38,688 nt of DNA, taken from contig DVFI01000012.1 of the NCBI GenBank assembly GCA_018713305.1, positions 1 to 38,688 on the forward strand. The letters are read 5' to 3'. Positions 23,236 to 31,969 of the stretch are shown one piece after another. Position numbers and translations under genes: made by a program. The notes below the pieces were generated by a model, which had not been told where the DNA came from, did no database searches, and saw only the letters and a program-made list of their open reading frames with translations. This stretch comes from Candidatus Avichristensenella intestinipullorum. Its GTDB lineage: Bacteria > Bacillota > Clostridia > Christensenellales > Aristaeellaceae. The first letter of the stretch is position 1. Every line of letters begins with the position of its first letter.

Positions 23236-26200
23236 CGGTGTTGACAGGCCGGGGCCGCACGCTGTGGCCCTGCGTGCTCGAGGAAATCGGCGCGGCCATG
23301 GCGGAAGGCTGCCGGAACATCCTGCTGCTGACGCCGGAACAGTATACCCTGCAGGCGGAGCTGGAGCTGGTGGAACGGCTGCGGCTGCCCGGCCTGCTGG
23401 GCCTGGAGGTGCTGTCCCCTTCCCGGCTGAGCCAGCGGGTGTTCGCGCTGGCGGGCAGTCCGCAGCGCGTGCGCGTGGACGCGCGGGGCAAGGCGATGAT
23501 GCTGACGGACGTGCTGCGCCTCTCCCGCCGCGAACTGGGCTATTATGGCGGCGCGGCGCAGCGCCGCGGTTTTGCGGACAAGCTCTCCGCCTGCATCGCC
23601 GATTTCAAGCGCGCGGGCCTGACGCCCCAGGCGGTGCGCGAGGCGGCGCAGACGCTGGACGAAGGCGAAGCGCTGCGCGGTAAGCTTACGGATATGGCGC
23701 TTTTGTATGCGCGCTATGAAGAGCGGCTGGCCGGCGCGTTTGTGGACGGCGAAGACGTTCAGGAAGCGCTGCTGGCGCGCTTGGAGGACAGCGGGCTTTT
23801 GCAGGGCGCGCGGGTATGGGTGTATGGCTTTGATTTGGTTTCCCCGCAGCTGCTGCGCCAGCTTGTGGCGATGACGAGGCTGGCCGACAGCGTGCGCCTG
23901 GCGCTGACGTGGGAGGACGCCGCTGCGCGCGATGCGGTGGCCTTTGCGCCCGCCCGCGCGACGCTGGCCCGCCTGGGCCGCCGGTTTGACGCGGAAGGGC
24001 TGCTCTGGGCGCAGCGGCGCGTCGGCGGCGCGGCGCACCCGGGCCGGGAAATCGCCTGGTTGGAGCGGGAGCTGTTTTCCGTGCCGGCCAGGCCTTTTTC
24101 GGGCGAGGTGCAGGCCGTAACGCTCTGGGCGGCGTCAAACCCCTACGACGAGGCCATGCGCGCCGCCGCGGCCATGCTGGCGTTTGCCCGCAAGGGCGTG
24201 CGCTTTGACCAGATGGCCGTGGCGCTGGGCGATGCGGAGGGCTATGCGGGCGCGCTGGAGACGGCTTTCACGCGCTGCGGCATCCCCTTCCATCTGAACC
24301 GCCGTCGCCCCGCGCTCGCGCATCCGCTGCTTCGCGCGCTGATGGCCGCGCTGCGCTGCGTGACGCGCTCCTGGCGCGCCGAGGATGCGCTGGGCTGGCT
24401 CAAAAGCGGGCTGTGCGGCCTGACGGTCGAGGAAGCGGAGCGGATGGAGAACTGCGCGCTGGAGCGCGGCCTTCGCGGCGCCAAATGGCGGCGTCCGCTG
24501 AGCGACCCTGTGCTGGAGGACGTTCGCCGGCGCTTTGTCGGGCCGCTGGAGGCGCTGCAAAGCGCGCTGCACGACGCGCGGGATGCCACCGATTCGCTTT
24601 CGGCGGTCTATGCGCTGCTGGAGGCAGTGGACGCCTATGGGACGCTGTGCGACTGGGAGGCGCGGCTGCGGGCGCAGGGCATGCCGGCCGAGGCGGCCGC
24701 CTGCGCCCAGGCATGGCGGCTGCTGCTGGAGACGCTGGACCAGATGCATGCGCTCATGCGCGGCGCGCGCGTGCCCATGGCGGGGCTGGCGCAGATGCTG
24801 GAGGCGGGGCTGGCGTCGGCGGAGCTGGGCGCGCTGCCCCCTTCGCCGGGCGTGACGCAGGTGGGCCAGATGGGCCATATGAAGCTGGGCGAGGGGCTCC
24901 GGGTGCTGTTTGTGCTGGGCATGCAGGACGGAGCGATGCGCCAGGCGGACGATGCGCTGCTGACCGACGCCGAGGCAAGCCGCGCCGAGGACGCGCTGGG
25001 CGAAGGCGCGCTGGGCCTGTACGGCGACGCGCTCAGCGCGCTGATGCAGATGCACCTGCTCGATACGCTCTGCGCGCCGTCCGACAGGCTGTTTGTCAGC
25101 TATGCGCTGACGGGGGCAGACGGCGGTCCGCAGCGCCCGGCCGCGTGGCTGAACGCGCTGCGCCGGGTGTTCCCCGAGATGCCGGAGCGCGGCGGCGCGG
25201 ACAGGGACATGTGGTTTGCGCCCGGCGCGGCGCTGGATGCGCTGGGGCCGACGCTGAGAAGGCAGGCACGGCGCGGGGTGCTGACTCTGGATACCGCCCG
25301 CGCGGCCGCGTGGCTGGCCCATGCGCCGCAGACGCGCGCGCAGGCGCAGGCCGTGCTGCGGGCGCTGGAAGCCCCGTCGGGCGAGCTGTGGCTGGAACCG
25401 TCGATGGCTCGCGCGCTGTACGCGCACACGCGCACCAGCGTTTCGCGCCTGGAGGATTTTGCCCGTTGCCCGTATCGTCATTTTATCGATTATGGGCTGC
25501 GGCCCGTGGAACGGCGGGAGTTTACCGTGGAGCGGCGGGATCTGGGCACCTTTTACCACCGCGCCATCGAGGGCTTTGCGCGCGAGGCGGCGGCCTGCCC
25601 CGATTGGCCGCATATCACGCGGGCGCAGAGCGACGAGATGATGGACCGCGTTCTTGCGCCGCTGCGGGCCGAGTGGGAAAACGCGCCTTTGGGGGACAAC
25701 GCCATGCTGCGCGCGGCGGGCGACGCTTTCTGCCGCGTGGCCCGGCGCGCCGCCTGGACGTATGCCGACCAGATGCGCCAGAGCGGCTTTCGCACCGGCG
25801 CGACGGAGGCGCGCTTCGGGCCGGGCGAAGCGCTGCCGCCCATTGCGCTCCGCCTGTCCGGGGAAGAGCGCTGCTGGGTGGAGGGACGCATCGACCGTAT
25901 CGACTTTTTCAGCGAAGGCGGCGAACGCTGGCTGCGCGTGGTGGATTACAAGTCGGGGAAAGCCTCGCTGGATCCGTCGCGCGTTTACGGGGGCCTGCAG
26001 TTGCAGCTGTTGCTGTATCTTTCCGCGGCGTTGGCGGCCTATCCGGACAGCCAGCCGGCCGGCGCGTTTTACGCGCGCTTTGACGACCCGCTGGTGGCGA
26101 CGGAGAGCCGCGACGCGGAGGAAGTGGAAAAGCAGATTTCCCGCGAGCTGCGGCTGAACGGCCTGGTCGTCCGCGACGCGCGCGTGATTCGCGCCATGGG

Positions 26201-26507
26201 CGGTATGGAAAGGTATCTGAAAAAGGACGGCGGCCTGTCCGGGCAGGCCGGCGCGGCCACCCGGGAGGAGATGGCGGGGCTGATGCGCCATGCCCGCAGG
26301 CTTTCCGAGCGCATGGCCCGCCGCATCGCGCAGGGCGATATCGGCATACGGCCGGCGCAGCTGAAACGCTGGCGCGCCTGCCAGTGGTGCGCCTATCAGG
26401 CGGTTTGCGGTTTTGACGCGTCCCGTCCCGAGTGCCGGCCGCGCCTGTTGGAGCCGCTTTCCAAGGAGGAGCTGCTGGAAAGAGCGCGCCAGACCCAGAA
26501 AGAATAG
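23229..26507 (+). CDS. addB: AddB-like helicase-nuclease subunit with Fe-S nuclease domain
   Basis: The 1092-residue protein resembles AddB (RexB), the partner of AddA in double-strand break resection before RecA loading. The C-terminal PD-(D/E)XK nuclease shows GRIDRID, VVDYKSGK (Asp906, Lys908) and a QLQLLLY helix. Four cysteines, Cys747 (ARCPYRHF), Cys1051, Cys1054 and Cys1060 (CQWCAYQAVC), fit the iron-sulfur staple. In the usual Walker A place, GRSGSGKT in Bacillus, the sequence is GRGRTLWP, without the lysine. The start at 23229 is set by a GGGAAGGGAAAG site; the frame to 23193 lies inside the radical SAM gene. No addA follows, unlike typical addB-addA pairs. Other AddB-like PD-(D/E)XK proteins are an alternative label. 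Confidence 0.87.
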   Translation: MLTVLTGRGRTLWPCVLEEIGAAMAEGCRNILLLTPEQYTLQAELELVERLRLPGLLGLEVLSPSRLSQRVFALAGSPQRVRVDARGKAMMLTDVLRLSRRELGYYGGAAQRRGFADKLSACIADFKRAGLTPQAVREAAQTLDEGEALRGKLTDMALLYARYEERLAGAFVDGEDVQEALLARLEDSGLLQGARVWVYGFDLVSPQLLRQLVAMTRLADSVRLALTWEDAAARDAVAFAPARATLARLGRRFDAEGLLWAQRRVGGAAHPGREIAWLERELFSVPARPFSGEVQAVTLWAASNPYDEAMRAAAAMLAFARKGVRFDQMAVALGDAEGYAGALETAFTRCGIPFHLNRRRPALAHPLLRALMAALRCVTRSWRAEDALGWLKSGLCGLTVEEAERMENCALERGLRGAKWRRPLSDPVLEDVRRRFVGPLEALQSALHDARDATDSLSAVYALLEAVDAYGTLCDWEARLRAQGMPAEAAACAQAWRLLLETLDQMHALMRGARVPMAGLAQMLEAGLASAELGALPPSPGVTQVGQMGHMKLGEGLRVLFVLGMQDGAMRQADDALLTDAEASRAEDALGEGALGLYGDALSALMQMHLLDTLCAPSDRLFVSYALTGADGGPQRPAAWLNALRRVFPEMPERGGADRDMWFAPGAALDALGPTLRRQARRGVLTLDTARAAAWLAHAPQTRAQAQAVLRALEAPSGELWLEPSMARALYAHTRTSVSRLEDFARCPYRHFIDYGLRPVERREFTVERRDLGTFYHRAIEGFAREAAACPDWPHITRAQSDEMMDRVLAPLRAEWENAPLGDNAMLRAAGDAFCRVARRAAWTYADQMRQSGFRTGATEARFGPGEALPPIALRLSGEERCWVEGRIDRIDFFSEGGERWLRVVDYKSGKASLDPSRVYGGLQLQLLLYLSAALAAYPDSQPAGAFYARFDDPLVATESRDAEEVEKQISRELRLNGLVVRDARVIRAMGGMERYLKKDGGLSGQAGAATREEMAGLMRHARRLSERMARRIAQGDIGIRPAQLKRWRACQWCAYQAVCGFDASRPECRPRLLEPLSKEELLERARQTQKE

Positions 26508-26568
26508 CGGCGCCTCTGCTCAGCGGCGGCCACCGCCGAGCGCCATTCGGGGAAATGAGATGCAATCT

Positions 26569-26603
26569 GCCGCGGGGGCTTTCTGCGAAAGCGGCTGATT
26601 TTT
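26569..26603 (+). terminator. Possible terminator after addB
   Basis: A 6-bp stem GCTTTC/GAAAGC (26578-26592) sits inside a GCCGC/GCGGC pairing (26569-26573, 26591-26595), followed by TGATTTTT. The two stems compete partly and the T tract is a few bases late, so this is a weak call. Confidence 0.35.
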
Positions 26604-26713
26604 CAATCAATCAGGATATTTTTATCAATATAACTGCAAAAGTCTTTTTCAACCAATTCATAACCGACCGACGATTGGAGTCGGCCGAGTTGATCTTTCC
26701 AGGAATCCATCAT
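26603..26713 (-). CDS. Possible small AT-rich ORF (36 codons)
   Basis: A 36-residue minus-strand frame begins MMDSWKDQLGRLQSSVG and ends YIDKNILID, covering the AT-rich island. The frame stays open upstream to ATG 26776, which lies within the secG terminator. There is no good ribosome site: AAAGG is about 13 bases upstream. The codon composition is unlike the surrounding genes. It may be a real small protein, a remnant of acquired DNA, or chance; no family is recognised. Confidence 0.18.
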   Translation of the reverse strand: MMDSWKDQLGRLQSSVGYELVEKDFCSYIDKNILID

Positions 26714-26752
26714 GGAATCAACGCGCAACCTTTGGCAAACACGCCCGCACAC

Positions 26753-26792
26753 AAAACAAGAGCCGCCCTGCAACATGGCAAAGCAGCTCTTG
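26753..26792 (-). terminator. Intrinsic terminator of secG
   Basis: Reading the minus strand, CAAGAGCTGC (26792-26783) pairs with GCGGCTCTTG (26766-26757) with one G-U pair, followed by TTTTGT. It lies about 100 bases past the secG stop. Confidence 0.75.
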
Positions 26793-26890
26793 CTCCTTGG
26801 TAATTCTGGCGAAGACTGTCCTGCGGGCGCCCGTCTGGCCCCCCCTGAACGGGCAGGGAGAGGCGCCGTGCCGGTGGCGCCGCAGGCCGG

Positions 26891-27127
26891 TCAGGAAATG
26901 GCCGTAATGACGATGGACAGCACGATGAACGCGCCGGCGCTAATCTTGGTGGCCAGCGCCAGCTTGCCCTCATAGGACTTGGCCTTGTTTTTGCCAAAGA
27001 ACGTTTCCGCGCCGCCGGCAATGGCGCCCAGCCCCTGGCGGGAACCCTGCTGCAAAAGCACGGACACAATTACGACCAGCGCGGAGATAAACAGAAAGAT
27101 GGCGCAGATAATGCGCAGAACAGCCAT
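26891..27127 (-). CDS. secG: Preprotein translocase subunit SecG
   Basis: The 78-residue protein has two hydrophobic segments (residues 4-25 and 57-77) around the conserved cytosolic loop VLLQQGSRQGLGAIAGGAETFFGKNKA. This is the standard SecG pattern; the protein assists SecYE-mediated export in the membrane. GAGGGGG precedes the start at 27127. It is transcribed alone, from its own promoter (27215-27243) to the terminator at 26753-26792. In many Firmicutes secG is followed by rnr, smpB and ssrA; none of these is present here. Confidence 0.96.
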   Translation of the reverse strand: MAVLRIICAIFLFISALVVIVSVLLQQGSRQGLGAIAGGAETFFGKNKAKSYEGKLALATKISAGAFIVLSIVITAIS

Positions 27128-27214
27128 GTCGAAACCCCCTCAAACCATTGCTGATATCCAAAGCCCGGCAAACGTTCCGTTTTTCGCCGGACAACGCCTA
27201 CCTATAGCAGACGA

Positions 27215-27243
27215 ATCATACCATAAACCGCCCGCAAATGCAA
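27215..27243 (-). promoter_or_regulatory. secG promoter (TTGCAT type)
   Basis: Minus strand TTGCAT (27243-27238), 17-bp spacer, TATGAT (27220-27215) with a TGG extended -10. A CCGGC/GCCGG hairpin (27164-27189) lies in the leader. Confidence 0.72.
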
Positions 27244-27307
27244 GCATAAAAGTTTCGGACCGCCGCCCGGATTTCAGGCTGCGGCCCGGCGTAAGCGCGG
27301 CCTGGGC

Positions 27308-28288
27308 TTACCAGGTATACTGGGCCGCCACGTTCACACAGTACTGATGGTCCGCGTCGACCTTATCGCTGCCGTGCGTCTTGCTGTTGAGGAAATGGAT
27401 GCAGAACTGGCCGTCGAAGTCGTTGTCATAGATGGCTTGCTCGCCGTGCGGCATGCCGTTCATGGAAGCGGCGATGACGCGGCTGCCGTATTTGACCAGC
27501 ACGGGCCGGCGGTCCCAGCTCCATACGCCGCCATAGACCTGCTTGAGCTTGGCGGTGTCTTCCTTGGTGGCCGGCTCCACGTCCAGGTGGTTGCTGCCGT
27601 AGAGCAGGCGCACGCGAATCACCGTGCCGGTGCGCACGTCCTTGATGTCGAAATACGTCCCCTTGGGGATAAGCGAAGAGCCGCCATCGAACCAGTCCAG
27701 CTTCTCGGTCTTGATGCCGCTGTTCCCGCTGCTGCTGTCCGCATCCGCCGCGTCCTCTCCGAAGATCAGCTTGATGGTGACCTTGCCGGCGATGCCGTCC
27801 TGGGACAGCCCGCGGGATTTCTGGAACGCCTTGACCGCCTCGAGCGTCTGCTCGCCGAAAATGCCGTCGCAGTTGCCCTTGAGGAAGCCGAGAATTTTCA
27901 GCGCCTGCTGGAGCTTTTTCACATCGTCGCCGCGGTCGCCTTCCCGGCTGGTCGCCGGCGCGTCGCCCAGGTCGGAAATGCGGTCGGGCAGGTCTTCGTC
28001 CGCCGAAGAAGAGGAAGAGGAACCCGACGGCGAGCTGGAGACGAAATCGCTGGCGACATAGCCGTATACCACGCCGTAGCGGACGTAATACCAGTCGCCT
28101 TCATCGCGAAGAATTTCCAGCTTTTCGCCCCGCTCCGCGCACCGCAGCGCTTTGGCGGAGGTGGAGGCCGACTCCCGGATGTACAGCCCCGTTGCGTCCA
28201 CGTATCCATAGGTCGCCGCCTGCGCGGTTCCCGTTATACTCAACAGCATCGCCAGAAACAGGGAAAACGAGATGGCTCTGCGTTTCAT
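27308..28288 (-). CDS. Secreted SH3 / peptidoglycan-binding protein with uncharacterised C-terminal domain
   Basis: The 326-residue product has a signal peptide (1-24, TAQA before ATYGY), a bacterial SH3 domain (27-83), a Ser-rich linker (84-96), a PG_binding_1 domain (about 118-176, with the VKKLQQALKILGFLKG and GIFGEQTLEAVKAFQ repeats) and a C-terminal domain (195-326). The C-terminal part contains ASMNGMPHG (His281) and GQFCIHF (Cys296, His298), loosely recalling the His/Cys arrangement of L,D-transpeptidases, but the YkuD SHGC motif is absent. Cell-wall binding is therefore supported; enzymatic activity is not. The start at 28288 has GGAGG; a TTG at 28303 is rejected. A strong promoter lies upstream, and a weak hairpin with TTTT (27246-27287) may end the transcript. 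Confidence 0.88.
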   Translation of the reverse strand: MKRRAISFSLFLAMLLSITGTAQAATYGYVDATGLYIRESASTSAKALRCAERGEKLEILRDEGDWYYVRYGVVYGYVASDFVSSSPSGSSSSSSADEDLPDRISDLGDAPATSREGDRGDDVKKLQQALKILGFLKGNCDGIFGEQTLEAVKAFQKSRGLSQDGIAGKVTIKLIFGEDAADADSSSGNSGIKTEKLDWFDGGSSLIPKGTYFDIKDVRTGTVIRVRLLYGSNHLDVEPATKEDTAKLKQVYGGVWSWDRRPVLVKYGSRVIAASMNGMPHGEQAIYDNDFDGQFCIHFLNSKTHGSDKVDADHQYCVNVAAQYTW

Positions 28289-28320
28289 GCGTGTATCCTC
28301 CAAGGCATAGTGGTACCCAT

Positions 28321-28349
28321 AATATATTACAAATCTGTTTCCTTGTCAA
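28321..28349 (-). promoter_or_regulatory. Strong sigma-A promoter of the SH3/peptidoglycan-binding gene
   Basis: Minus strand consensus TTGACA (28349-28344), 17-bp spacer, TATATT (28326-28321), in an AT-rich stretch about 33 bases before the start codon. This is the closest match to consensus in the window. Confidence 0.85.
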
Positions 28350-28390
28350 TGCCAAAAGTTAAAATTCAACCCAAACTTGACACGAAATGT

Positions 28391-28422
28391 AAAAACCGCG
28401 TCATGACTTTGCCATGGCGCGG
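28391..28422 (-). terminator. Intrinsic terminator after lepB
   Basis: Minus strand CCGCG-C-CATG pairs with CATG-A-CGCGG (one mismatch) around a GCAAAGT loop, followed by TTTTTACATTT. It ends the DUF951-lepB transcript. Confidence 0.85.
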
Positions 28423-28461
28423 AAACAAATAAGGCAGATAAAACGGGCAGGGAGCGCGGCG

Positions 28462-29067
28462 TTATTGGATGGTGCGTATGGCGTTGAAGGGATAGATGAC
28501 CAGTCGGACATGGCCCTTGATGTCTTCGCGCGGGATTTGGCCGACGGTGCTGACATGGCTGTCCTTGGAGGAAGCGCGGTTGTCGCCCAGGACGAAATAA
28601 TGCCCTTCTTCCACGACGGTTTCGGCCATTTCATAGTTGGCCGGGTAGTCGATATAGCTTTCCTCCACCGCCTCGCCGTTTACATAGAGAACGCCGTTGC
28701 GCATGGCGACGGTATCGCCTGGGATGCCGACGACGCGCTTGACGCGGTAGGTATGGTCGCCGCCGGGGTAATAGCAGACGACGACGTCGAAGCGTTCGGG
28801 GTCATCAAAGAGGTAATCGTATTTGGTGACCACCATAAACTCGTTGTGGTGCAGGGTGTTTATCATGGAAGAGCCGTCGACGCGCACGGGCTCAAAGACG
28901 AAAGTGCGGATGACCAGCGCCAGCGCGATGGCCACGGCGATGGTCAGCACCCATTCCAAGATTTCACGTCCCAACGTTTTTTTCTTTTTTTCCTTTTTTT
29001 TCGCAGCGTCCGTGGTCTGCGGCTGCGCCGAGTGCGTTTGCATGTCGTTTGGGCCCAAGTCGGTCAT
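28462..29067 (-). CDS. lepB: Signal peptidase I
   Basis: The 201-residue membrane protease removes signal peptides from exported proteins. A lysine-rich cytosolic tail (residues 23-30) precedes one membrane helix (about 36-58). The catalytic Ser67 lies in DGSSMINTL and the general base Lys110 in YRVKRVVGIPGD; the GDNRASSKDSH box closes the domain. Length suits single-span Gram-positive SipS-type enzymes. The lysine tail is coded by A8, A7 and A7 runs (28977-29001), unusual in this GC-rich genome. The start at 29067 overlaps the DUF951 stop (ATGA); the AAAGGAG site is rather far upstream, so coupling is likely. Confidence 0.96.
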   Translation of the reverse strand: MTDLGPNDMQTHSAQPQTTDAAKKKEKKKKTLGREILEWVLTIAVAIALALVIRTFVFEPVRVDGSSMINTLHHNEFMVVTKYDYLFDDPERFDVVVCYYPGGDHTYRVKRVVGIPGDTVAMRNGVLYVNGEAVEESYIDYPANYEMAETVVEEGHYFVLGDNRASSKDSHVSTVGQIPREDIKGHVRLVIYPFNAIRTIQ

Positions 29068-29288
29068 GACGGTTCAGATGCTCCTTTCAAAAGGCCTGGC
29101 GATTCCGGACGCTCGACAAGCCGTTTGCGCCGCTTGAGGAACGCCTCGCGATCCAGCATTACAATGCGTCCGCAGCCCGTGCAGCGGATTTTAATGTCCG
29201 CGCCGGTACGGATGATGACCCAAAGGTCGCTGCCGCAGGGATGGGGCTTGCGCATTTGCACCACGTCGCCCAGCAGGATTTCTTCCAT
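29064..29288 (-). CDS. DUF951 family protein
   Basis: The 74-residue protein has the DUF951 pattern: LGDVVQMRKPHPCGSDLWVI, then RTGADIKIRCTGCGRIVMLDR. A CTGC pair (CxxC) is visible and could bind metal or nucleic acid; the family function is unknown. In many Firmicutes a DUF951 gene lies near chromosome-partitioning or ribosomal genes. Here it precedes lepB, whose start overlaps its stop. GGAGGTG stands before ATG 29288, and a TTGCAT promoter lies 25 bases further up. Confidence 0.92.
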   Translation of the reverse strand: MEEILLGDVVQMRKPHPCGSDLWVIIRTGADIKIRCTGCGRIVMLDREAFLKRRKRLVERPESPGLLKGASEPS

Positions 29289-29312
29289 ACATACACCTCC
29301 GCAACAAACAGC

Positions 29313-29341
29313 AGTATACCACGCTGCCGCGCCGGATGCAA
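29313..29341 (-). promoter_or_regulatory. Promoter of DUF951-lepB (TTGCAT type)
   Basis: Minus strand TTGCAT (29341-29336), 17-bp spacer, TATACT (29318-29313) with a TGG extended -10, the same architecture as the secG promoter. Confidence 0.72.
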
Positions 29342-29361
29342 TGCATATCCCGCCGGAAAAC

Positions 29362-30366
29362 TCAGGCGCCTGTATGGGAAGAGAAGGTAATCAGCGCGGC
29401 TTCCGGCGTGTTGAACAGGCGGAAGGCCGGCAGCGGGCTGGCGGCGTTGACGCCCAGGCCGCCGGTGATGTACTGGGGCATGTTGGCGATATACGAAAGG
29501 CCCGTCACCTCTTCCTCCGGCAGCCAGTGTCCGTTGGCCCATACCGGGCCCAGACCGGGAAGTCTCCACTGACCGCCCGCCGTGCCGCCGGACAGCACCA
29601 AATCGACGGAGCGTATCTGGGCCTGCGCTTCTTCGCCGGCGGTGTCCAGCAGCGCCTGCAGGCTTTCCCGCCGCAGCGGCGGATGGGAAAGCGCCAGATG
29701 CAGGTCCTCCTCCCGCATCTGCTCCCGCGCCGCCTGGGTGCGCGCAATCACGTCCAGCCAGTAGGAAGCCACGCCCGTGCCGGCCGCCGCATAGGCGGCC
29801 GCCGCGCTGTCCAAATCCAGGTCGATTTGCGCCGCGTCCGAAAACCATACGGTCGCCTCCCCCACCTGGAGCGAGGCGGGCGCGTCCAGGTATACGGCGC
29901 CCCGCGTCTGCGCGCCGGCAATCCAGTCCGCAAGCACCGTATGGTAGCCCTCCGGCTGGCCGCCCACGGCGACGGGGTCGGAATCGCCGGCAATAAAATA
30001 GACCGGCTGGGTGCTGAGCGAGTGCAGCAATTCGTAGAAGGGGTAGGGGTCTGCGCCGGACCCGACCATATCGCCGGACACGCAGACGACGTCGTAGCGC
30101 TGGTTTTGCAGCAGGTTGATGAGATGCTCCTGCTCCGGGCCGAAGCGCTTGCCGTTCAGGTCGGACAGCAGCAGCACCGTAAAGCCCTCCAGCTCTTCCG
30201 GAAGATTCGACACCAGCACGCGCTGCGTGCGAATCACGACGCGTCCGTTATCATAAAACGTATACAGGGCGCATAACGCAACCGCCGCCAGAACCAGCGA
30301 GATCAGCCAACGCCCCCAATGCCTCCGCTTGCGTGTAAAGAGTACCGGTTCCCTGTCCATACGCAT
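29362..30366 (-). CDS. Metallophosphoesterase-fold protein with degenerate active site
   Basis: The 334-residue protein has an N-terminal membrane anchor (about 17-38) and a YkuE-like calcineurin-fold domain. The expected metal-site blocks are present in order but altered: SDLN (Asp69, Asn71 where His is usual), SGDMV (Asp99 kept), AGDSD (Asp128 and Ser129 where GNH is usual), SHPP (His228 kept), and SGGTAGGQ (259-266) where GHTHGGQ is usual, so both histidines are lost. The fold may be kept without normal catalysis, or may bind metal differently. The start at 30366 follows GGGAGGG with seven-base spacing. I see no convincing promoter. It is divergent from radA. Confidence 0.86.
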   Translation of the reverse strand: MRMDREPVLFTRKRRHWGRWLISLVLAAVALCALYTFYDNGRVVIRTQRVLVSNLPEELEGFTVLLLSDLNGKRFGPEQEHLINLLQNQRYDVVCVSGDMVGSGADPYPFYELLHSLSTQPVYFIAGDSDPVAVGGQPEGYHTVLADWIAGAQTRGAVYLDAPASLQVGEATVWFSDAAQIDLDLDSAAAAYAAAGTGVASYWLDVIARTQAAREQMREEDLHLALSHPPLRRESLQALLDTAGEEAQAQIRSVDLVLSGGTAGGQWRLPGLGPVWANGHWLPEEEVTGLSYIANMPQYITGGLGVNAASPLPAFRLFNTPEAALITFSSHTGA

Positions 30367-30516
30367 GCCGCCGCCCTCCCCGTGCATTCATATAACGAAA
30401 ACGACGGCCGTTTCATCGCATCGGCTCTGTATTTTCTTTGCGCAATTTGGTAAAATGGCAAAGAGGCTGTGGAACGATTCCCTGCGCGGCCGAGCCGATT
30501 CGACAGGGGTTTCGGT

Positions 30517-30544
30517 TTGCCGGGGGCGCGGGATATGCTATACT
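30517..30544 (+). promoter_or_regulatory. radA promoter
   Basis: TATACT (30539-30544) with a TGC extended -10 element and a partial -35, TTGCCG (30517-30522), at 16-bp spacing. It lies about 24 bases before the radA start. Confidence 0.55.
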
Positions 30545-30567
30545 GAAAGACGGTACGGGGGTTGCGT

Positions 30568-31941
<1,374 letters not shown>

Positions 31942-31969
31942 GCGGACGGGCGGAAAGGAACAGGCAAGC

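Larger units (their letters stand above)
26508..26890. other. Gene-poor spacer between addB and secG
   Basis: This 383-bp spacer between convergent genes has three parts. After addB there is GC-rich sequence with hairpin potential (CGGCGG/CCGCCG near 26524-26538). Positions 26597-26680 are strikingly AT-rich for this genome. Next to secG are two hairpins, GGCGCC/GGCGCC (26862-26881) and GCCCGT/ACGGGC (26829-26854), before the secG terminator. I see no tRNA, no tmRNA 3' end and no signal recognition particle RNA core. Confidence 0.6.

Noticed and set aside
24135-26291. Minus-strand open frame of about 718 codons opposite addB
   Set aside because: Same antisense composition bias; addB on the other strand has domain motifs throughout.
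26508-26890. tmRNA (ssrA) or tRNA next to secG
   Set aside because: secG is often near ssrA, but I find neither a tRNA-like T arm with CCA end nor a tag-coding stretch on either strand.
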